Source: Enterovirga rhinocerotis
GTDB taxonomy: Bacteria > Pseudomonadota > Alphaproteobacteria > Rhizobiales > Beijerinckiaceae
DNA length: 64,000 bases
Assembly (NCBI RefSeq): GCF_004363955.1
Contig: NZ_SNZR01000011.1
Span: 1,488,001 to 1,552,000 of the forward strand
Direction: 5' to 3'
Each line of letters starts with the position of its first letter. Position 1 is the stretch's first letter. The position numbers were made by a program, and so were the translations under genes. This document shows positions 36,183-45,894 of this stretch, piece after piece. The notes under the pieces are model-generated. The model saw only the letters and a list, made by a program, of their open reading frames with translations, did not search any database and was not told the origin of the DNA.

Positions 36183-36912
36183 GGATCGCTCCCGCCAGGA
36201 ACTCGCGATTGCCGTCCCCGCCCTCGATCGGGGACGGGATGGGGCCGACCACCCGGAAGCCGAGATCCCCGATCCGTCCGACGATGCGGGCCACGGCCTC
36301 GTCCCGCAGAGCATCGTCGCGGACGATGCCGCCGCGCCCGAGACCGGTGCGGCCGACCTCAAACTGAGGTTTAATCAGAACAACGAGTTGCGACATATCC
36401 TTGAGATACGACACGAGCATCGGCAGGACCAGATCCAGCGAAATGAAGCTGACGTCGACCGTCGCGAGGTCGATGCTGCCGGGCGCCACCAGCCCCTCGG
36501 CCCGGCGGATATCCGTCGCCTCGAGGGCCGTCACACGCGGATCGGCCGCGATGGTCGCGTGAAGCTGCTCGCGCCCGACATCGAGCGCGATCACGTGCCG
36601 TGCCCCGCGCCGGAGCAGCACGTCGGTGAAGCCGCCGGTCGAGGCGCCGACGTCGAGGCAGTCGCAGCCCGCCGGATCGATGCCGAAAGCGTCGAGCGCC
36701 GCCGCGAGCTTGACCCCGCCGCGCGAGACATAGGGATGGGGCGCGGCGGCTTCGATCGCGGCCGCGTCGCGGATCATGTCGGAGGGTTTGCGGACGGCGG
36801 CGCCGTCGGCCGAGACGAGCCCGGCCTCGATCGCGGCGCGCGCCCTCGCCCGGCTCTCGAAGAGGCCGCGGGACACGAGGACCATGTCGGCGCGGCGCCG
36901 CTCGCCGCCCAT
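36175..36912 (-). CDS. tlyA: TlyA family rRNA (cytidine-2'-O)-methyltransferase
   Basis: A 245-aa enzyme. The S4 RNA-binding domain (about 8-70, LVSRGLFESRARARAAIEAG) precedes an FtsJ-type methylase with CLDVGASTGGFTDVLLRRGA and the Lys/Asp/Lys-type residues of 2'-O methylases (VSRGGVKL, TVDVSFISLDLVLP). It modifies ribosomal cytidines in other bacteria. It lies 7 nt downstream of xseB. In many alphaproteobacteria dxs stands between xseB and tlyA; it is not here. Confidence 0.92.
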   Translation of the reverse strand: MGGERRRADMVLVSRGLFESRARARAAIEAGLVSADGAAVRKPSDMIRDAAAIEAAAPHPYVSRGGVKLAAALDAFGIDPAGCDCLDVGASTGGFTDVLLRRGARHVIALDVGREQLHATIAADPRVTALEATDIRRAEGLVAPGSIDLATVDVSFISLDLVLPMLVSYLKDMSQLVVLIKPQFEVGRTGLGRGGIVRDDALRDEAVARIVGRIGDLGFRVVGPIPSPIEGGDGNREFLAGAIRG

Positions 36913-36919
36913 CGCGGCC

Positions 36920-37219
36920 TCAGGCTGGGTCGAGCGGCGCGGTGCCGGTCGGCTCGCCGTCCGGCCCGAGCGTGATCCGGTCGATCCGCGCCTCGGCGCG
37001 CTTGAGAAGCCCCTCGCAATGGCGCTTCAGCGCCTCGCCCCGTTCGAAGATCGCGATCGAATCCTCGAGCGGCACCCGGCCGCCCTCGAGCTGCTTCACG
37101 ATCTCCTCGAGCTCGGCGAGCGCCGATTCGAAGGGCAGCGCCGCGATATCGGCGGGGGCGCTCGCGGAATGGGCGCTCGCGGAGGGGGCCGGTCCGGCGG
37201 AGGCGGCGGTTTTGCTCAT
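36920..37219 (-). CDS. xseB: Exodeoxyribonuclease VII small subunit
   Basis: A 99-aa helical subunit that partners XseA to degrade single-stranded DNA. After an Ala/Ser-rich tail, the conserved core [20 protein letters not shown] and [20 protein letters not shown] is seen. Length is typical of alphaproteobacterial forms. xseA is not in the window. It starts the xseB-tlyA-RNA methylase unit. Confidence 0.95.
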   Translation of the reverse strand: MSKTAASAGPAPSASAHSASAPADIAALPFESALAELEEIVKQLEGGRVPLEDSIAIFERGEALKRHCEGLLKRAEARIDRITLGPDGEPTGTAPLDPA

Positions 37220-37274
37220 GGGCGGCTTATGGGGCCGCCCGCCCGGGGTTGCAAGGATCGGTCGCGGCGGCCGG

Positions 37275-39968
37275 TCAGGGCGCCGGGTCCGGCGGCCGGG
37301 CGGCGCCGGACGGGGCCACGAAGCGCTGGTAGACGAAGCCGATCGCCATCAGCGCGAGGCCGAGCCCGACGAAGGACAGCGCCCGCGTCAGCCCTTGCAG
37401 GGCCGAGAGGTCGACGAGGAAGACCTTCAGCACCGCGAGGACGAGGCAGACCAGCGCGGCGAGGCGCGCCTCGCGCAGCCTCCACAGGATGCCGATCGCG
37501 AGCAGGACGAGCCCGTTCGCGAGCAGGACCAGCGAATGGCACCAGAGTTCGGCATCCGACATCGACCGGAACAGGTCGATCCGGCCGCCGGGATGGAACA
37601 ACCGCCGCACCGCGAGAGAACTGTAGGTCAGCTCGAGGATGAGGGCGAGTGCCGCCGCGGCGAGGACGAAGGCCCTCGGACGGTTCAGCCGCGCCGCCCA
37701 GGCGAGCGCCGCCGCCATCGCGGCCGGGACCAGATAGGCCGGGATCAGGGAGTTGAAGACCGGCCCGCCGATGACCCGACCGCCGCCGAGGAACGGGTTC
37801 TCGAACACGCCGAGGACCACGGCCGAGCCGAGAATCGCGAGCCCGCCGAACAGGAGCGAGGCGTAGCGATACAGCGTATCGGGCCGCGACAGGTCGAGCC
37901 GGACCATCAGCAGCGAGAAGGCGAGAGCCTGCGTGACGGCAAGCCCGGCCTCCATGTGGCTCGTGGTCGGCGCGAAGGGATCGCCGCCGTTCAGGGCATG
38001 CCGCATCTGGAGGAAGACGAGCAGGGCGGCGAAGACGAAGCCGAGGCTCTCGACGAAGCGCACCACCCAGTCGCGGCCCTCGCGGGCGAGGATGCGGCTC
38101 GCGAGGAGGAAGGCCGCCGCCGGCACGCCGTAGCCCCAGAGCAGCCAGTTGACGATCGGCGTCGTGCCGATCTCGCCGCGCATGATGCTCGGGTCCCAGG
38201 CGAAGCGGCCCGCGACGGCGATGCCGAGCGCGCCGACCATCCAGCGCAGGGCCGGCACCTTCACCCGTTCGGCGACATACGCTGTCCCGAGCGCCGCGAG
38301 GGCGAGCGTGACGGTGAGGATTCCACGGTCGAAGGCGAAGGTCAGGCCCGCCGCGAGCGCGGCGATGGCGGCGGAGGCCGCCCCGCCGACGGCGAGGCGG
38401 ATCGCCGGGCTGTCGAGATCGGGGTCCTTGCCCCGGAGCCAGGCCGTCGCCGCGGCGAAGCCGAGCCCCATCGCGCCGGCGACCACGGCGAAGGGAATGC
38501 TGTGGTCGAAATAGGTCACGCGCCAATAAGCGACGATCAGCACGCCGAGCGGGGTCAGCGTCAGGGCCGCCGTGTACCAGGCCGCGGGGCCCATCCGCAG
38601 GCGATGGCCGAAGCCGAGGCGAAGCAGGCTCAGGAGCGGGACGATGGCGCCCACCAACACGGCCGCCGTGACGAAGCTCGTCAGCGCCTCGGGCGCGGGC
38701 GAGACCGCGAGGTCCCGCACGAAGCGCTCGGGCTCGCTCCAGGCTTGGCTCACGACCGGCCAGATCGCCAGCATGCCGACGCTCGCGAGGCCGCCGGCGA
38801 GCGCGCCGCCGGCACCGGCCGGATAGCGGCAGGCCGAGACGGTCATCAGGAGGACGACCGCGGCGATGAAGAGAGGACGCTCGAGCCCGGTGCCGAAGGA
38901 GGCGGTCGCGAAGACGGCCAGGATCGCGAAGAAGAAGACCGGGACCGTGGCCAGACGGTCGATCACCGCCTCCTCCGGCGCCTCGGTCCGGTGCGGATCG
39001 ACGACGAGGAAGAGGAGCGCCAGCACGAGTTGGACGAGGACGTGCGTCACAAGCGCGGCGAGCCACGCATCGCCGCCGACGAGCAGCCCGAAGCCCCAGA
39101 GGATCGCGCCGACCGCCGTCGAGACCGCGAGCCAGCGCCAGAGGCGCAGGCGCGAGACGGCGTAGGACGTTCCGGTCGCGAAGGCGAGATAGAGGACGAG
39201 GGCGACGGGGCTGGGATCCGTCGTCTGGACGAGGAGAGGGCAGACGAGAGCCGCGACGAGGCCGAGCCCGGCCAGGGCCGGGCCGTGCAGGATCGCGGCA
39301 CCCATGGTGACGGCGGCGACGAGGCCGAGCGCGACGAAGGCGAGCGTCGGCCCGATCAACCCGTAGAGGCCGTAGGCCGCGTAGATCGAGGCGAAGGCCG
39401 TCGAGGTGCCGGCGGCCGTCAGGATGGCCGGAATATTGGCGTTGCCGAAGGCCGCGACGTCGAGCGGCTGCTCGCGGCGGCGAAGCCATTCCCCGCCCGC
39501 GATCAGCCCGGCCGCGAAGGCGAGGCCCAGCAGGACCCGCACGCCGGGCCCGATGAGGCCCTGCTCGATCGAGTAGCGCACGAGGAAGATGCCGCCGAGC
39601 GCGAGGGCGACGCCGCCCACCCAGACCGCCCAGCGCGAGCCGAGATTCTCCTCGAAGCCGCGCGACGGGCGCGGCGAGGAGGCCGGAAGGGGCGATGCGG
39701 GAGGCAGGGCGACGGGCGGCACGACGGACGGGGCAAGCCGCTCCTGCGTCTCGTCCGTCGCCGTGACCTCCGGCGGTGGGGCAAGCGGTGGGGCGGCCTC
39801 CTCCCGGATGTCCGGCGCCGAGGAAACCGGGGCCGGGCCGGGTTCGACCGGCGCCGACAAGGCACGGACCCGCTGCTCCAGCTTGTCGATCCGGCTGGCG
39901 AAGCCGGAATTACGGCGGTGCAATCCGACGATCGCGATCAGGCACAGGAGAAGGAGAACGGTTTCCAA
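37275..39968 (-). CDS. DUF2339 polytopic membrane protein
   Basis: An 897-aa protein. It starts with a membrane segment, a short coiled coil ([12 protein letters not shown]) and a Pro/Ala-rich linker (about 40-110), then about 20 or more membrane helices to the end. Conserved DUF2339 blocks include [30 protein letters not shown] (read in two parts around residues 118-147). No catalytic motif is seen and the function is unknown. Many members look like fused, tandem 2-helix units. Nothing in the flanks suggests a role. Confidence 0.8.
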   Translation of the reverse strand: METVLLLLCLIAIVGLHRRNSGFASRIDKLEQRVRALSAPVEPGPAPVSSAPDIREEAAPPLAPPPEVTATDETQERLAPSVVPPVALPPASPLPASSPRPSRGFEENLGSRWAVWVGGVALALGGIFLVRYSIEQGLIGPGVRVLLGLAFAAGLIAGGEWLRRREQPLDVAAFGNANIPAILTAAGTSTAFASIYAAYGLYGLIGPTLAFVALGLVAAVTMGAAILHGPALAGLGLVAALVCPLLVQTTDPSPVALVLYLAFATGTSYAVSRLRLWRWLAVSTAVGAILWGFGLLVGGDAWLAALVTHVLVQLVLALLFLVVDPHRTEAPEEAVIDRLATVPVFFFAILAVFATASFGTGLERPLFIAAVVLLMTVSACRYPAGAGGALAGGLASVGMLAIWPVVSQAWSEPERFVRDLAVSPAPEALTSFVTAAVLVGAIVPLLSLLRLGFGHRLRMGPAAWYTAALTLTPLGVLIVAYWRVTYFDHSIPFAVVAGAMGLGFAAATAWLRGKDPDLDSPAIRLAVGGAASAAIAALAAGLTFAFDRGILTVTLALAALGTAYVAERVKVPALRWMVGALGIAVAGRFAWDPSIMRGEIGTTPIVNWLLWGYGVPAAAFLLASRILAREGRDWVVRFVESLGFVFAALLVFLQMRHALNGGDPFAPTTSHMEAGLAVTQALAFSLLMVRLDLSRPDTLYRYASLLFGGLAILGSAVVLGVFENPFLGGGRVIGGPVFNSLIPAYLVPAAMAAALAWAARLNRPRAFVLAAAALALILELTYSSLAVRRLFHPGGRIDLFRSMSDAELWCHSLVLLANGLVLLAIGILWRLREARLAALVCLVLAVLKVFLVDLSALQGLTRALSFVGLGLALMAIGFVYQRFVAPSGAARPPDPAP

Positions 39969-40010
39969 GATCGACCTTCGCGGCGCGGGCGCCGGGTTTG
40001 CGGAGGGGCG

Positions 40011-40673
40011 CTATAGCGTGCGCGGATGTCCGACCTGTTTCGCGGGCAGGCAGACGAGGACACGGGCGCGAAACCGCGCCTGGGCGTCCTCGGTCGGCCA
40101 GGGTTCGAGGAGATGACCCACGTTGTCCGGGGGGGTGTCGGGCCGGCCGAAGGTCTGGACGGCCTCCTCGAGCGAGAACCCGGCGAGCGAGGTCGCCTCG
40201 AGCCAGGCCGCGCTCCGATCGGCGCGCTTGATCAGCCGCCGGAGTTCTGGGGAGGCTTCCGGCGGCAGGCCGAAGGCGATGTGGATGACGGCGTGCAGGC
40301 GGTGCTCGATCTCGCCGAAGGCACCGCCGAGCGCCGCCTTCAGGGGCGTGATGACGTCGCCGACGACGTATTCCGGCGCATCGTGGAGGAGGACCGCGAG
40401 GCGGGCCGCATCGGTCAGGCCGGGATCGAGTTCGGCGGCGATCGCCTCGACGAGGCAGGAATGCTGGGCGACCGAGTACGGATAGGCGCCGACCGTCTGT
40501 CCGTTCCAGCGCGGCACGCGGGCGATGCCATGCGCGATATCGTCGAGTTCGACGTCGAGCGGCGAGGGATCGAGGATGTCGAGCCGGCGGCCCGACAGCA
40601 TCCGCTGCCAGGCGCGCGGCGGGGCGGCCTTCGCTGCCCGCGCGGATCGGGCGGGTCGCGGCGAGCCCGTCAC
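40011..40673 (-). CDS. HD-domain phosphohydrolase (YfbR-like)
   Basis: A 220-aa protein with an HD metal site: YPYSVAQHSCLV, VLLHDAPEYVVGDVITPLK and a later Asp (LIKRADRSAAW). This resembles YfbR-type 5'-nucleotidases, which act on deoxynucleoside monophosphates. The start is GTG 40673, overlapping the tag stop (GTGA). It is the last gene of a coupled ygfZ-tag-HD group. Confidence 0.83.
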   Translation of the reverse strand: MTGSPRPARSARAAKAAPPRAWQRMLSGRRLDILDPSPLDVELDDIAHGIARVPRWNGQTVGAYPYSVAQHSCLVEAIAAELDPGLTDAARLAVLLHDAPEYVVGDVITPLKAALGGAFGEIEHRLHAVIHIAFGLPPEASPELRRLIKRADRSAAWLEATSLAGFSLEEAVQTFGRPDTPPDNVGHLLEPWPTEDAQARFRARVLVCLPAKQVGHPRTL

Positions 40674-41299
40674 GCGGACGGGCGCTCGGCGAACGCGGCG
40701 CATTCGGCGTGGCGATAGCAGCCGACGAGATGGTCGTTGACCATGCCGGTCGCCTGCATGAAGGCATGGACGATGGTCGGTCCGCAGAACTTGAAACCTT
40801 TCGATTTCAGCTCCTTGGACAGGTCTGTCGAGAGTTTGGTCGAGGCCTGGACCTGCCGCCGGCTCTCGATATCCGGCTGGAGCGCGCGGTGATCGATCCG
40901 GTCCCAGAAGAAATTCGCGAAGGCCTCCGCCCCACCCATGTCGAGGTAGACGCGCGCGGATTTGATGGTGCCCTCGATCTTGGCGCGGTTGCGGACGATG
41001 CCGGCATCGCCCATCAGCGCCTCGACCTTCGCCGGCGTGAAGCCGACGATCGCCTCGGGCTCGAACCCGGCGAAGGCGGCGCGGAAGGCGTCGCGCTTGC
41101 GCAGGATCGTGATCCACGACAGCCCGGCCTGGAAGCCGTCGAGGATCAGCTTCTCGAACAGGGCCCGGCCGTCGCGCTCGGGCACGCCCCAATCGGTGTC
41201 GTGATAGGCGACGTAGAGTGGGTCCGTCCCCGGCCACCAGCAGCGCATGCGGCCGTCCTCGTGGCGGATGAGGCCGTCCGGGATGACGGGCTTGCTCAT
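40670..41299 (-). CDS. tag: DNA-3-methyladenine glycosylase I
   Basis: A 209-aa base-excision repair enzyme. CWWPGTDPLYVAYHDTDWGV near the start includes the conserved Cys and Trp, LSWITILRKRDAFRAAFAGF is the family signature, and the late HAFMQATGMVNDHLVGCYRH supplies the zinc-binding His/Cys. It removes 3-methyladenine. It overlaps ygfZ by 4 nt (ATGA). Together with alkB it is the second alkylation-repair gene in the window. Confidence 0.95.
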   Translation of the reverse strand: MSKPVIPDGLIRHEDGRMRCWWPGTDPLYVAYHDTDWGVPERDGRALFEKLILDGFQAGLSWITILRKRDAFRAAFAGFEPEAIVGFTPAKVEALMGDAGIVRNRAKIEGTIKSARVYLDMGGAEAFANFFWDRIDHRALQPDIESRRQVQASTKLSTDLSKELKSKGFKFCGPTIVHAFMQATGMVNDHLVGCYRHAECAAFAERPSA

Positions 41300-42174
41300 G
41301 CGGCGTCGGTCGCCGCGCGTCCGGGCACGGCGAACCGGATCCAATCCGGCGCATCGATCCTCGCCGGCACGCCATCCGCGAGCAGCGCCTCGCCCGCGTC
41401 GAGCGCGTCCGCCACGCGGTCGATCCGGAGCGTCGCGAGGCCGCGCGAGCCCGAGACGGTGCCGGTCCGTCCGAGCACCTTCTCACCGGCTCTGACCTCG
41501 GTGCCGGGAGGCGGCGGGGCGCCGTCATAGATCAGCGGCAGAATGCGGGTGCGGGCGGTCCCGCGATGCTGCATCCGGGAGACGACCTCCTGGCCGACAT
41601 AGCAGCCCTTCTTGAAATCGACCCCGCCGATCTGATCCATCAGGGCTTCATGCGGAAAGGCGTCCGCGAAGGCGAAATCCTGGCCCCCGCTCGGGATGCC
41701 GAGTGCGATGCGATGCGCATCGTAGGCCGCGCCGTCATCCCCGGCCGGCGCCCGGTCGCGCGGGACGATCGCCCGCCAGCCGAGGGCCGCGAGCCGCGGA
41801 TCGGCAGCCTGCGCCTCGGCACCCTCCGGCGGGCTCGCCTCGCCCCAACCCGCGACGACGGCGAGTTCGGCCGAACGGTCGGCGACGGTCAGCTTGGCGC
41901 GCAGCCGATAGAGGGTCAGGCGCTTGGCGAGGTCGGCGACGTTCGCCGCCGGCGCGTCGAGGAGGAAGGTCTCTCCCCCGTCCGCGGCGGCCGCGCCCGG
42001 CATCATCACGAAATCGGTGAGGATCTTGCCCTGCGGCGCGAGCAGGGCGCCGTAGCGCGCTCCGCCCGCCGCGAGCGTCTCGACCTCGCAGGTCACGATC
42101 CGGTCGAGGAAGGCGCGTGCCTCCTGGCCGGTGACGGCGACGACCCCGCGGTCGTCCAGCCTCGTCGACGGCAT
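41296..42174 (-). CDS. ygfZ: CAF17/YgfZ folate-binding Fe-S maturation protein
   Basis: A 292-aa protein of the aminomethyltransferase fold. The diagnostic motif K-G-C-Y-x-G-Q-E is present as KKGCYVGQEVVSRMQHRG near residue 190. YgfZ aids repair or maturation of Fe-S enzymes, including MiaB. The ATG at 42174 is chosen; one at 42216 would add 14 residues. It is coupled to tag. Confidence 0.88.
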   Translation of the reverse strand: MPSTRLDDRGVVAVTGQEARAFLDRIVTCEVETLAAGGARYGALLAPQGKILTDFVMMPGAAAADGGETFLLDAPAANVADLAKRLTLYRLRAKLTVADRSAELAVVAGWGEASPPEGAEAQAADPRLAALGWRAIVPRDRAPAGDDGAAYDAHRIALGIPSGGQDFAFADAFPHEALMDQIGGVDFKKGCYVGQEVVSRMQHRGTARTRILPLIYDGAPPPPGTEVRAGEKVLGRTGTVSGSRGLATLRIDRVADALDAGEALLADGVPARIDAPDWIRFAVPGRAATDAA

Positions 42175-42241
42175 GCCCTGGATTCCCGTTGGCGCCGGAT
42201 CGATTCCGGCCCGCATGATCTAGGACGCGACGCGTCCGCGC

Positions 42242-42493
42242 TCAATGCTTCGGGGCGATCGAGAAGCCACCGCCCCGGATGCGCTCGGGCAGGCTCTCGG
42301 CATAGGTCGCCGTCTGCTCCTCGCCGTAGAGTTCGACGAGATGGCGGAAGGCCTGGAAGAGCGCCGCCTGGACGACGAAGTCGCTGTCCAGCCCGTCGAG
42401 CTCGGCTTCCGCGAAAGCCTGCTCGACATAGCCGAGCGCGGCGCGCTTGTGATTCGCTTCGTCGAAGAAGGCGGTGTCTGACTGTTCGATCAT
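42242..42493 (-). CDS. Small hypothetical protein
   Basis: An 83-aa acidic, mainly helical protein (EQAFAEAELDGLDSDFVVQA). No domain recognised. Codon use and amino-acid mix look normal, and the reading frame fills the space between ygfZ and the Nudix gene on the same strand, so it is probably real. Confidence 0.6.
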   Translation of the reverse strand: MIEQSDTAFFDEANHKRAALGYVEQAFAEAELDGLDSDFVVQAALFQAFRHLVELYGEEQTATYAESLPERIRGGGFSIAPKH

Positions 42494-42564
42494 TCTGAGC
42501 CGGCGATGTCCGCGCTCTTTTTAGCGGCTTCGGGACGCCCGGCCAGCCGAACCTTTCGAACAGG

Positions 42565-43002
42565 TTAACGGCGTGCGCCGGCGAAGGCCGCGTGCAGGAT
42601 CGGGATCAGGCCCGGCGTCGTCGGTTCGTCCTCGATCTCGCCCTCGAGCGCCCAGCGGATCGCGAGGGCTTCGGGGCTCGTCTCGCCCTCCCCGCTCAGC
42701 CAGGTTGCTGCATGCGGGCAGATGACGAAATGGTGCCGCACGCGCCCCTCCGGATCGCGGTCGATATACTCGATCGGATCGAGGCGGCCGATCAGCGTCG
42801 CCTCGACGCCGGTCTCCTCCTTGAGCTCGCGCAGGGCCGCCTCGGCGAGGCTCTCGCCCGGCTCGACGAGCCCGCCGGGCAGGGACCAGATATGATCGAG
42901 GGGCGGGCGGGCACGGGCGGCGAGGAGCACCCGGTCTTCCCGCAGCACGGCCACCGACGCGGCGAGGAAGGGCCTCGCCGGATATTGCCGATCCTCGCTC
43001 AC
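42565..43002 (-). CDS. Nudix hydrolase
   Basis: A 145-aa enzyme that cleaves nucleoside diphosphates linked to another group. The Nudix box runs from GGLVEPGESLAEAALREL to KEETGV (about residues 43-66) and is intact. The start SVAVLREDRVLLAARARPP resembles the ADP-ribose/MutT-like set; the substrate is uncertain. The start overlaps the stop of the exported-protein gene (ATGA). Confidence 0.88.
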   Translation of the reverse strand: MSEDRQYPARPFLAASVAVLREDRVLLAARARPPLDHIWSLPGGLVEPGESLAEAALRELKEETGVEATLIGRLDPIEYIDRDPEGRVRHHFVICPHAATWLSGEGETSPEALAIRWALEGEIEDEPTTPGLIPILHAAFAGARR

Positions 43003-44075
43003 GGCCGGATATCGGCGACGCGGCCATCCTCGAGCCCGACGACGACGTGGAGGTCGCGCCCCTCGCCGAGCACCGCGAGGCCCGACTTGGCCTTGGCCGG
43101 CAGCGGGATGCGGGCGACCTCCTTCAGCTCGGGCTCGACGGCGAGGATCGCGAGCGCGGCCCGGTCGAGCGTCGGCACGACGAGCCGGGGCTTGCCGTCG
43201 GGACCGGGGATCCAGGCCGCGAGGTCCTGCGCCGGGCCACCATAGACGTGGTTGGAATAGCCGGCCTTCTCGGCCCGCAGGACGAGCGTGTCGCCCTCCA
43301 GCCGCCAGAGCTGGAGGAGGCCGTCGAGATGCGGCCTGCGCACCAGGGCGACGTCGCGGGCAGCGCCCCCCGCGACGGGGTTCAGCCAGCGATAGGGCTC
43401 GCCATCCGCCGGGGTTTCGGCCACGAGCCGCCAGGCGCCCTCGCGCTTCGCGACCAGGGCGAGGGCCGAGCCCTTCCCCTGATACGAGCGCACGGCGAGG
43501 ATGGCTGGCTGGCCGCCCAGCGTCACGAGATGCGGCTCGCGGTCCTCGAAGACCGCGCCCTCGCCCGCGGGGATGCGGACGACGTCCCGGCCGACCGGCT
43601 TCGGCTCGCTCGTCGGCGGCGACGGCTTCCGTTCGGTCACGGCGAGGACGCCGGCATGGACGGCCGAGCCGAGCGCCTCGTGGGCGTAGTCGCGCAAGGG
43701 GACCTCGAACTGCGCCGACAGCGCCCCGACCCCTCCGACACGCGAGTCCGGCAGGGCGTTGTGCCCGCGCTCCAGGGCCGGCAGGTCGCCGAGGCCCTTG
43801 CGTGCCCGCACGACCTTGATCGAAGCCCCGTCGAGCGTCAGCGCCGCGCCGCCCTCCCGACCCCAGACGACCACGACCGGCCCCTTCAGCGCCGCCCGGT
43901 CGCCCTCGAAGGCGGCGATGGAGGCCGCCGTCGCGCCGACGCGGCTCGAGGGTCCGCGGAACTGCTCGACCTCGAAGCCGAGCGGCACCACCGTCACGCT
44001 CGGCTCGGCCCGCGCCGCGCCGAGGCCTGCGGCGGTGAGGACGAGCGCGGCCGCGATCCGGACGGCTCGGCTCAT
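42999..44075 (-). CDS. Exported repeat-containing protein of unknown function
   Basis: A 358-aa protein with a signal peptide (AALVLTAAGLGAARA/EPS). The mature part is beta-rich; the N-terminal third carries SSRVGATAASIAAFEGDRAALKG and the C-terminal part several short strands with Gly/Asp turns (VVVGLEDGRVADIRP), similar to propeller-like FG-GAP/VCBS repeats. No enzyme motif is seen. It is coupled on both sides (ATGA) to an SDR gene and a Nudix gene. Confidence 0.65.
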   Translation of the reverse strand: MSRAVRIAAALVLTAAGLGAARAEPSVTVVPLGFEVEQFRGPSSRVGATAASIAAFEGDRAALKGPVVVVWGREGGAALTLDGASIKVVRARKGLGDLPALERGHNALPDSRVGGVGALSAQFEVPLRDYAHEALGSAVHAGVLAVTERKPSPPTSEPKPVGRDVVRIPAGEGAVFEDREPHLVTLGGQPAILAVRSYQGKGSALALVAKREGAWRLVAETPADGEPYRWLNPVAGGAARDVALVRRPHLDGLLQLWRLEGDTLVLRAEKAGYSNHVYGGPAQDLAAWIPGPDGKPRLVVPTLDRAALAILAVEPELKEVARIPLPAKAKSGLAVLGEGRDLHVVVGLEDGRVADIRP

Positions 44076-44830
44076 ACGTGCTGGCCGCCGTTGATGTGCA
44101 GTTCGGCGCCGTTCACGTAGGAGGAGGCGTCGGTGCAGAGGAAATAGATGGCCTTCGCCACCTCGTCCGTCGTGCCGAGGCGCTTGAGCGGGATCGTCTC
44201 GACGATCTTCTCCGTGCCGGGCGACAGGATCGAGGTGTCGATCTCGCCGGGGGAGATCGCGTTCACGCGCACGCCGAGCGGTCCGAAATCGTAGGCCATC
44301 TCCCGCGTCAGCGCCGCGAGGGCGGCTTTCGAGGTCGCGTAGGCGGCGCCGGCGAAGGGGTGGACCTTCGAGCCGGCGATCGAGGTGACGTTCACGATCG
44401 AGCCCCTGCCCCGGGCGAGCTCGTCCCGAAGGCCGCGCGCGAGCATGATCGTGGCGAAAAAATTGACCTGGAAGACCTTCAGCCAGTCGGCATGCTCGGT
44501 CTCGAGCCCGGCGAGCCGCGAGCGGTTCGGCCCCTTGGGCGAGATGCCGGCATTGTTGACGAGGGCGTGCAGGACGGAGCCCTCGCTCTCGAGCCGCTGC
44601 TTCGTCTCCGCGATCGCCCGCAGGGTGTCGTCGGCACTGGCGAGATCGACCTGGAGGTGGTCCTCCGGACCCATCTGCCAGGGACAGTTCTCGGGGAAGG
44701 CGTGGCGCGAACAGGTGATGACGCGCCAGCCCGCGGCCTGGAAGCGCTTCACGGTCGCGTGGCCGATGCCGCGGCTCGCGCCTGTCAGCAGCATGACGCG
44801 GCGGTCGGTGTTGGGACGATCCGAGGCCAA
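44072..44830 (-). CDS. SDR family oxidoreductase
   Basis: A 252-aa NAD(P)-dependent dehydrogenase. TGASRGIGHATVKRF binds the cofactor, NNAGISP stabilises the fold, and the catalytic Ser/Tyr/Lys appear as VTSIAGS and YATSKAAL. The C-terminal VNAISPGEIDTSIL follows the classical SDR plan. The substrate cannot be told. It starts a three-gene overlapping run with the exported protein and Nudix genes. Confidence 0.88.
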   Translation of the reverse strand: MASDRPNTDRRVMLLTGASRGIGHATVKRFQAAGWRVITCSRHAFPENCPWQMGPEDHLQVDLASADDTLRAIAETKQRLESEGSVLHALVNNAGISPKGPNRSRLAGLETEHADWLKVFQVNFFATIMLARGLRDELARGRGSIVNVTSIAGSKVHPFAGAAYATSKAALAALTREMAYDFGPLGVRVNAISPGEIDTSILSPGTEKIVETIPLKRLGTTDEVAKAIYFLCTDASSYVNGAELHINGGQHV

Positions 44831-44904
44831 GGGGGATCCGATGCGGCTGAGGGAGCGATCTATCTAGAGGCGGGCGAGAGAGGCGTCCATGCGGCCGGAC
44901 GCCC

Positions 44905-45891
44905 TCACAGCCAGCGCTTCAGGCGGAAGAAGAAATAGGGCGCGATGGCCGCCACGACCATCAGCAGCAGGGCGAGCGGGTAGCCGAGCCCGACCTCGAG
45001 CTCGGGCATGTTCTTGAAGTTCATGCCGTAGATCGAGGCGATCAGCGTCGGCGGCATGAACACCACCGCCATGACCGAGAACAGCTTGATGATGTTGTTC
45101 TGCTCGAGATTGACGAGGCCGAGCGTCGCGTCGAGCAGGAACTGGATCTTGGCCGCCTGGAAGGTCGCGTGCTCCTCGAGCGACTGGAGGTCGCGCAGCG
45201 TCGTCCGCATCTGGTCGCGCAGGCCCTTCTCGACCTTGCTGGCGCGGTAGCTCGCCGAGAGGAAGAGCAGCGTGCGCTCGATCGAGACGAGGCTTTCGCG
45301 CTGCTTCGAGATGAGATCGCCCCAATGGCCGAGGGCGCGCAGGGTGTCCTGGTACTCGGCGTTGCGGACGCCGGGATCGGCATTGGACCGGAACACGGTG
45401 CGCGAGAGCGAATCGATCCGCTCGCCCGCGAGCTGAAGGATGTCGGCCGCGCGGTCCATGATGGTCTCGACGAGGCCGCCGAGGATCTCCTCGCCGCTCC
45501 GGCCGCAGCCATAGGGCCGCCCCGCCTTCTGCGTGAACATCGAGAAGGCGCGCGGCTCCGCGTAGCGGACGGTGACGAGCGCGTTGCCCTTGAGGATGAA
45601 GGTGATGCCGGAGAGTTCCGGGTCGTCCTCGTCGGCCCGGATGAGGAGGCGCGTCGTCAGATAGCGCGCGCCGTGCTCCGCATAGAGCAGCTCGGACGGC
45701 TCGATGTCCTTCTGCTCCTCACGGGTCGGGACCTCGATGCCGAGGAAGATCTCGGTCTTCCGGTCCTCGGCCGGGGTCGGCCGGATCAGGTCGATCCAGA
45801 GCGCGTCCGGCGGGATCGGCTCGTCCTCGGAGAGGATGCGCCGGTCGAGGATGCCCGGCGTCTCGTCGCTCGGCCGGTGGATGACGATCAT
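44905..45891 (-). CDS. corA: CorA-type magnesium/cobalt transporter
   Basis: A 328-aa channel subunit. A long cytoplasmic N-terminal domain (about 1-265) leads into two C-terminal helices with the selectivity motif YGMNFKNMPE between them (GMN at about residue 287). The protein assembles as a pentamer for Mg2+ uptake. It lies 3 nt downstream of an acyl-CoA dehydrogenase gene and is likely co-transcribed. Confidence 0.94.
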   Translation of the reverse strand: MIVIHRPSDETPGILDRRILSEDEPIPPDALWIDLIRPTPAEDRKTEIFLGIEVPTREEQKDIEPSELLYAEHGARYLTTRLLIRADEDDPELSGITFILKGNALVTVRYAEPRAFSMFTQKAGRPYGCGRSGEEILGGLVETIMDRAADILQLAGERIDSLSRTVFRSNADPGVRNAEYQDTLRALGHWGDLISKQRESLVSIERTLLFLSASYRASKVEKGLRDQMRTTLRDLQSLEEHATFQAAKIQFLLDATLGLVNLEQNNIIKLFSVMAVVFMPPTLIASIYGMNFKNMPELEVGLGYPLALLLMVVAAIAPYFFFRLKRWL

Positions 45892-45894
45892 GGC

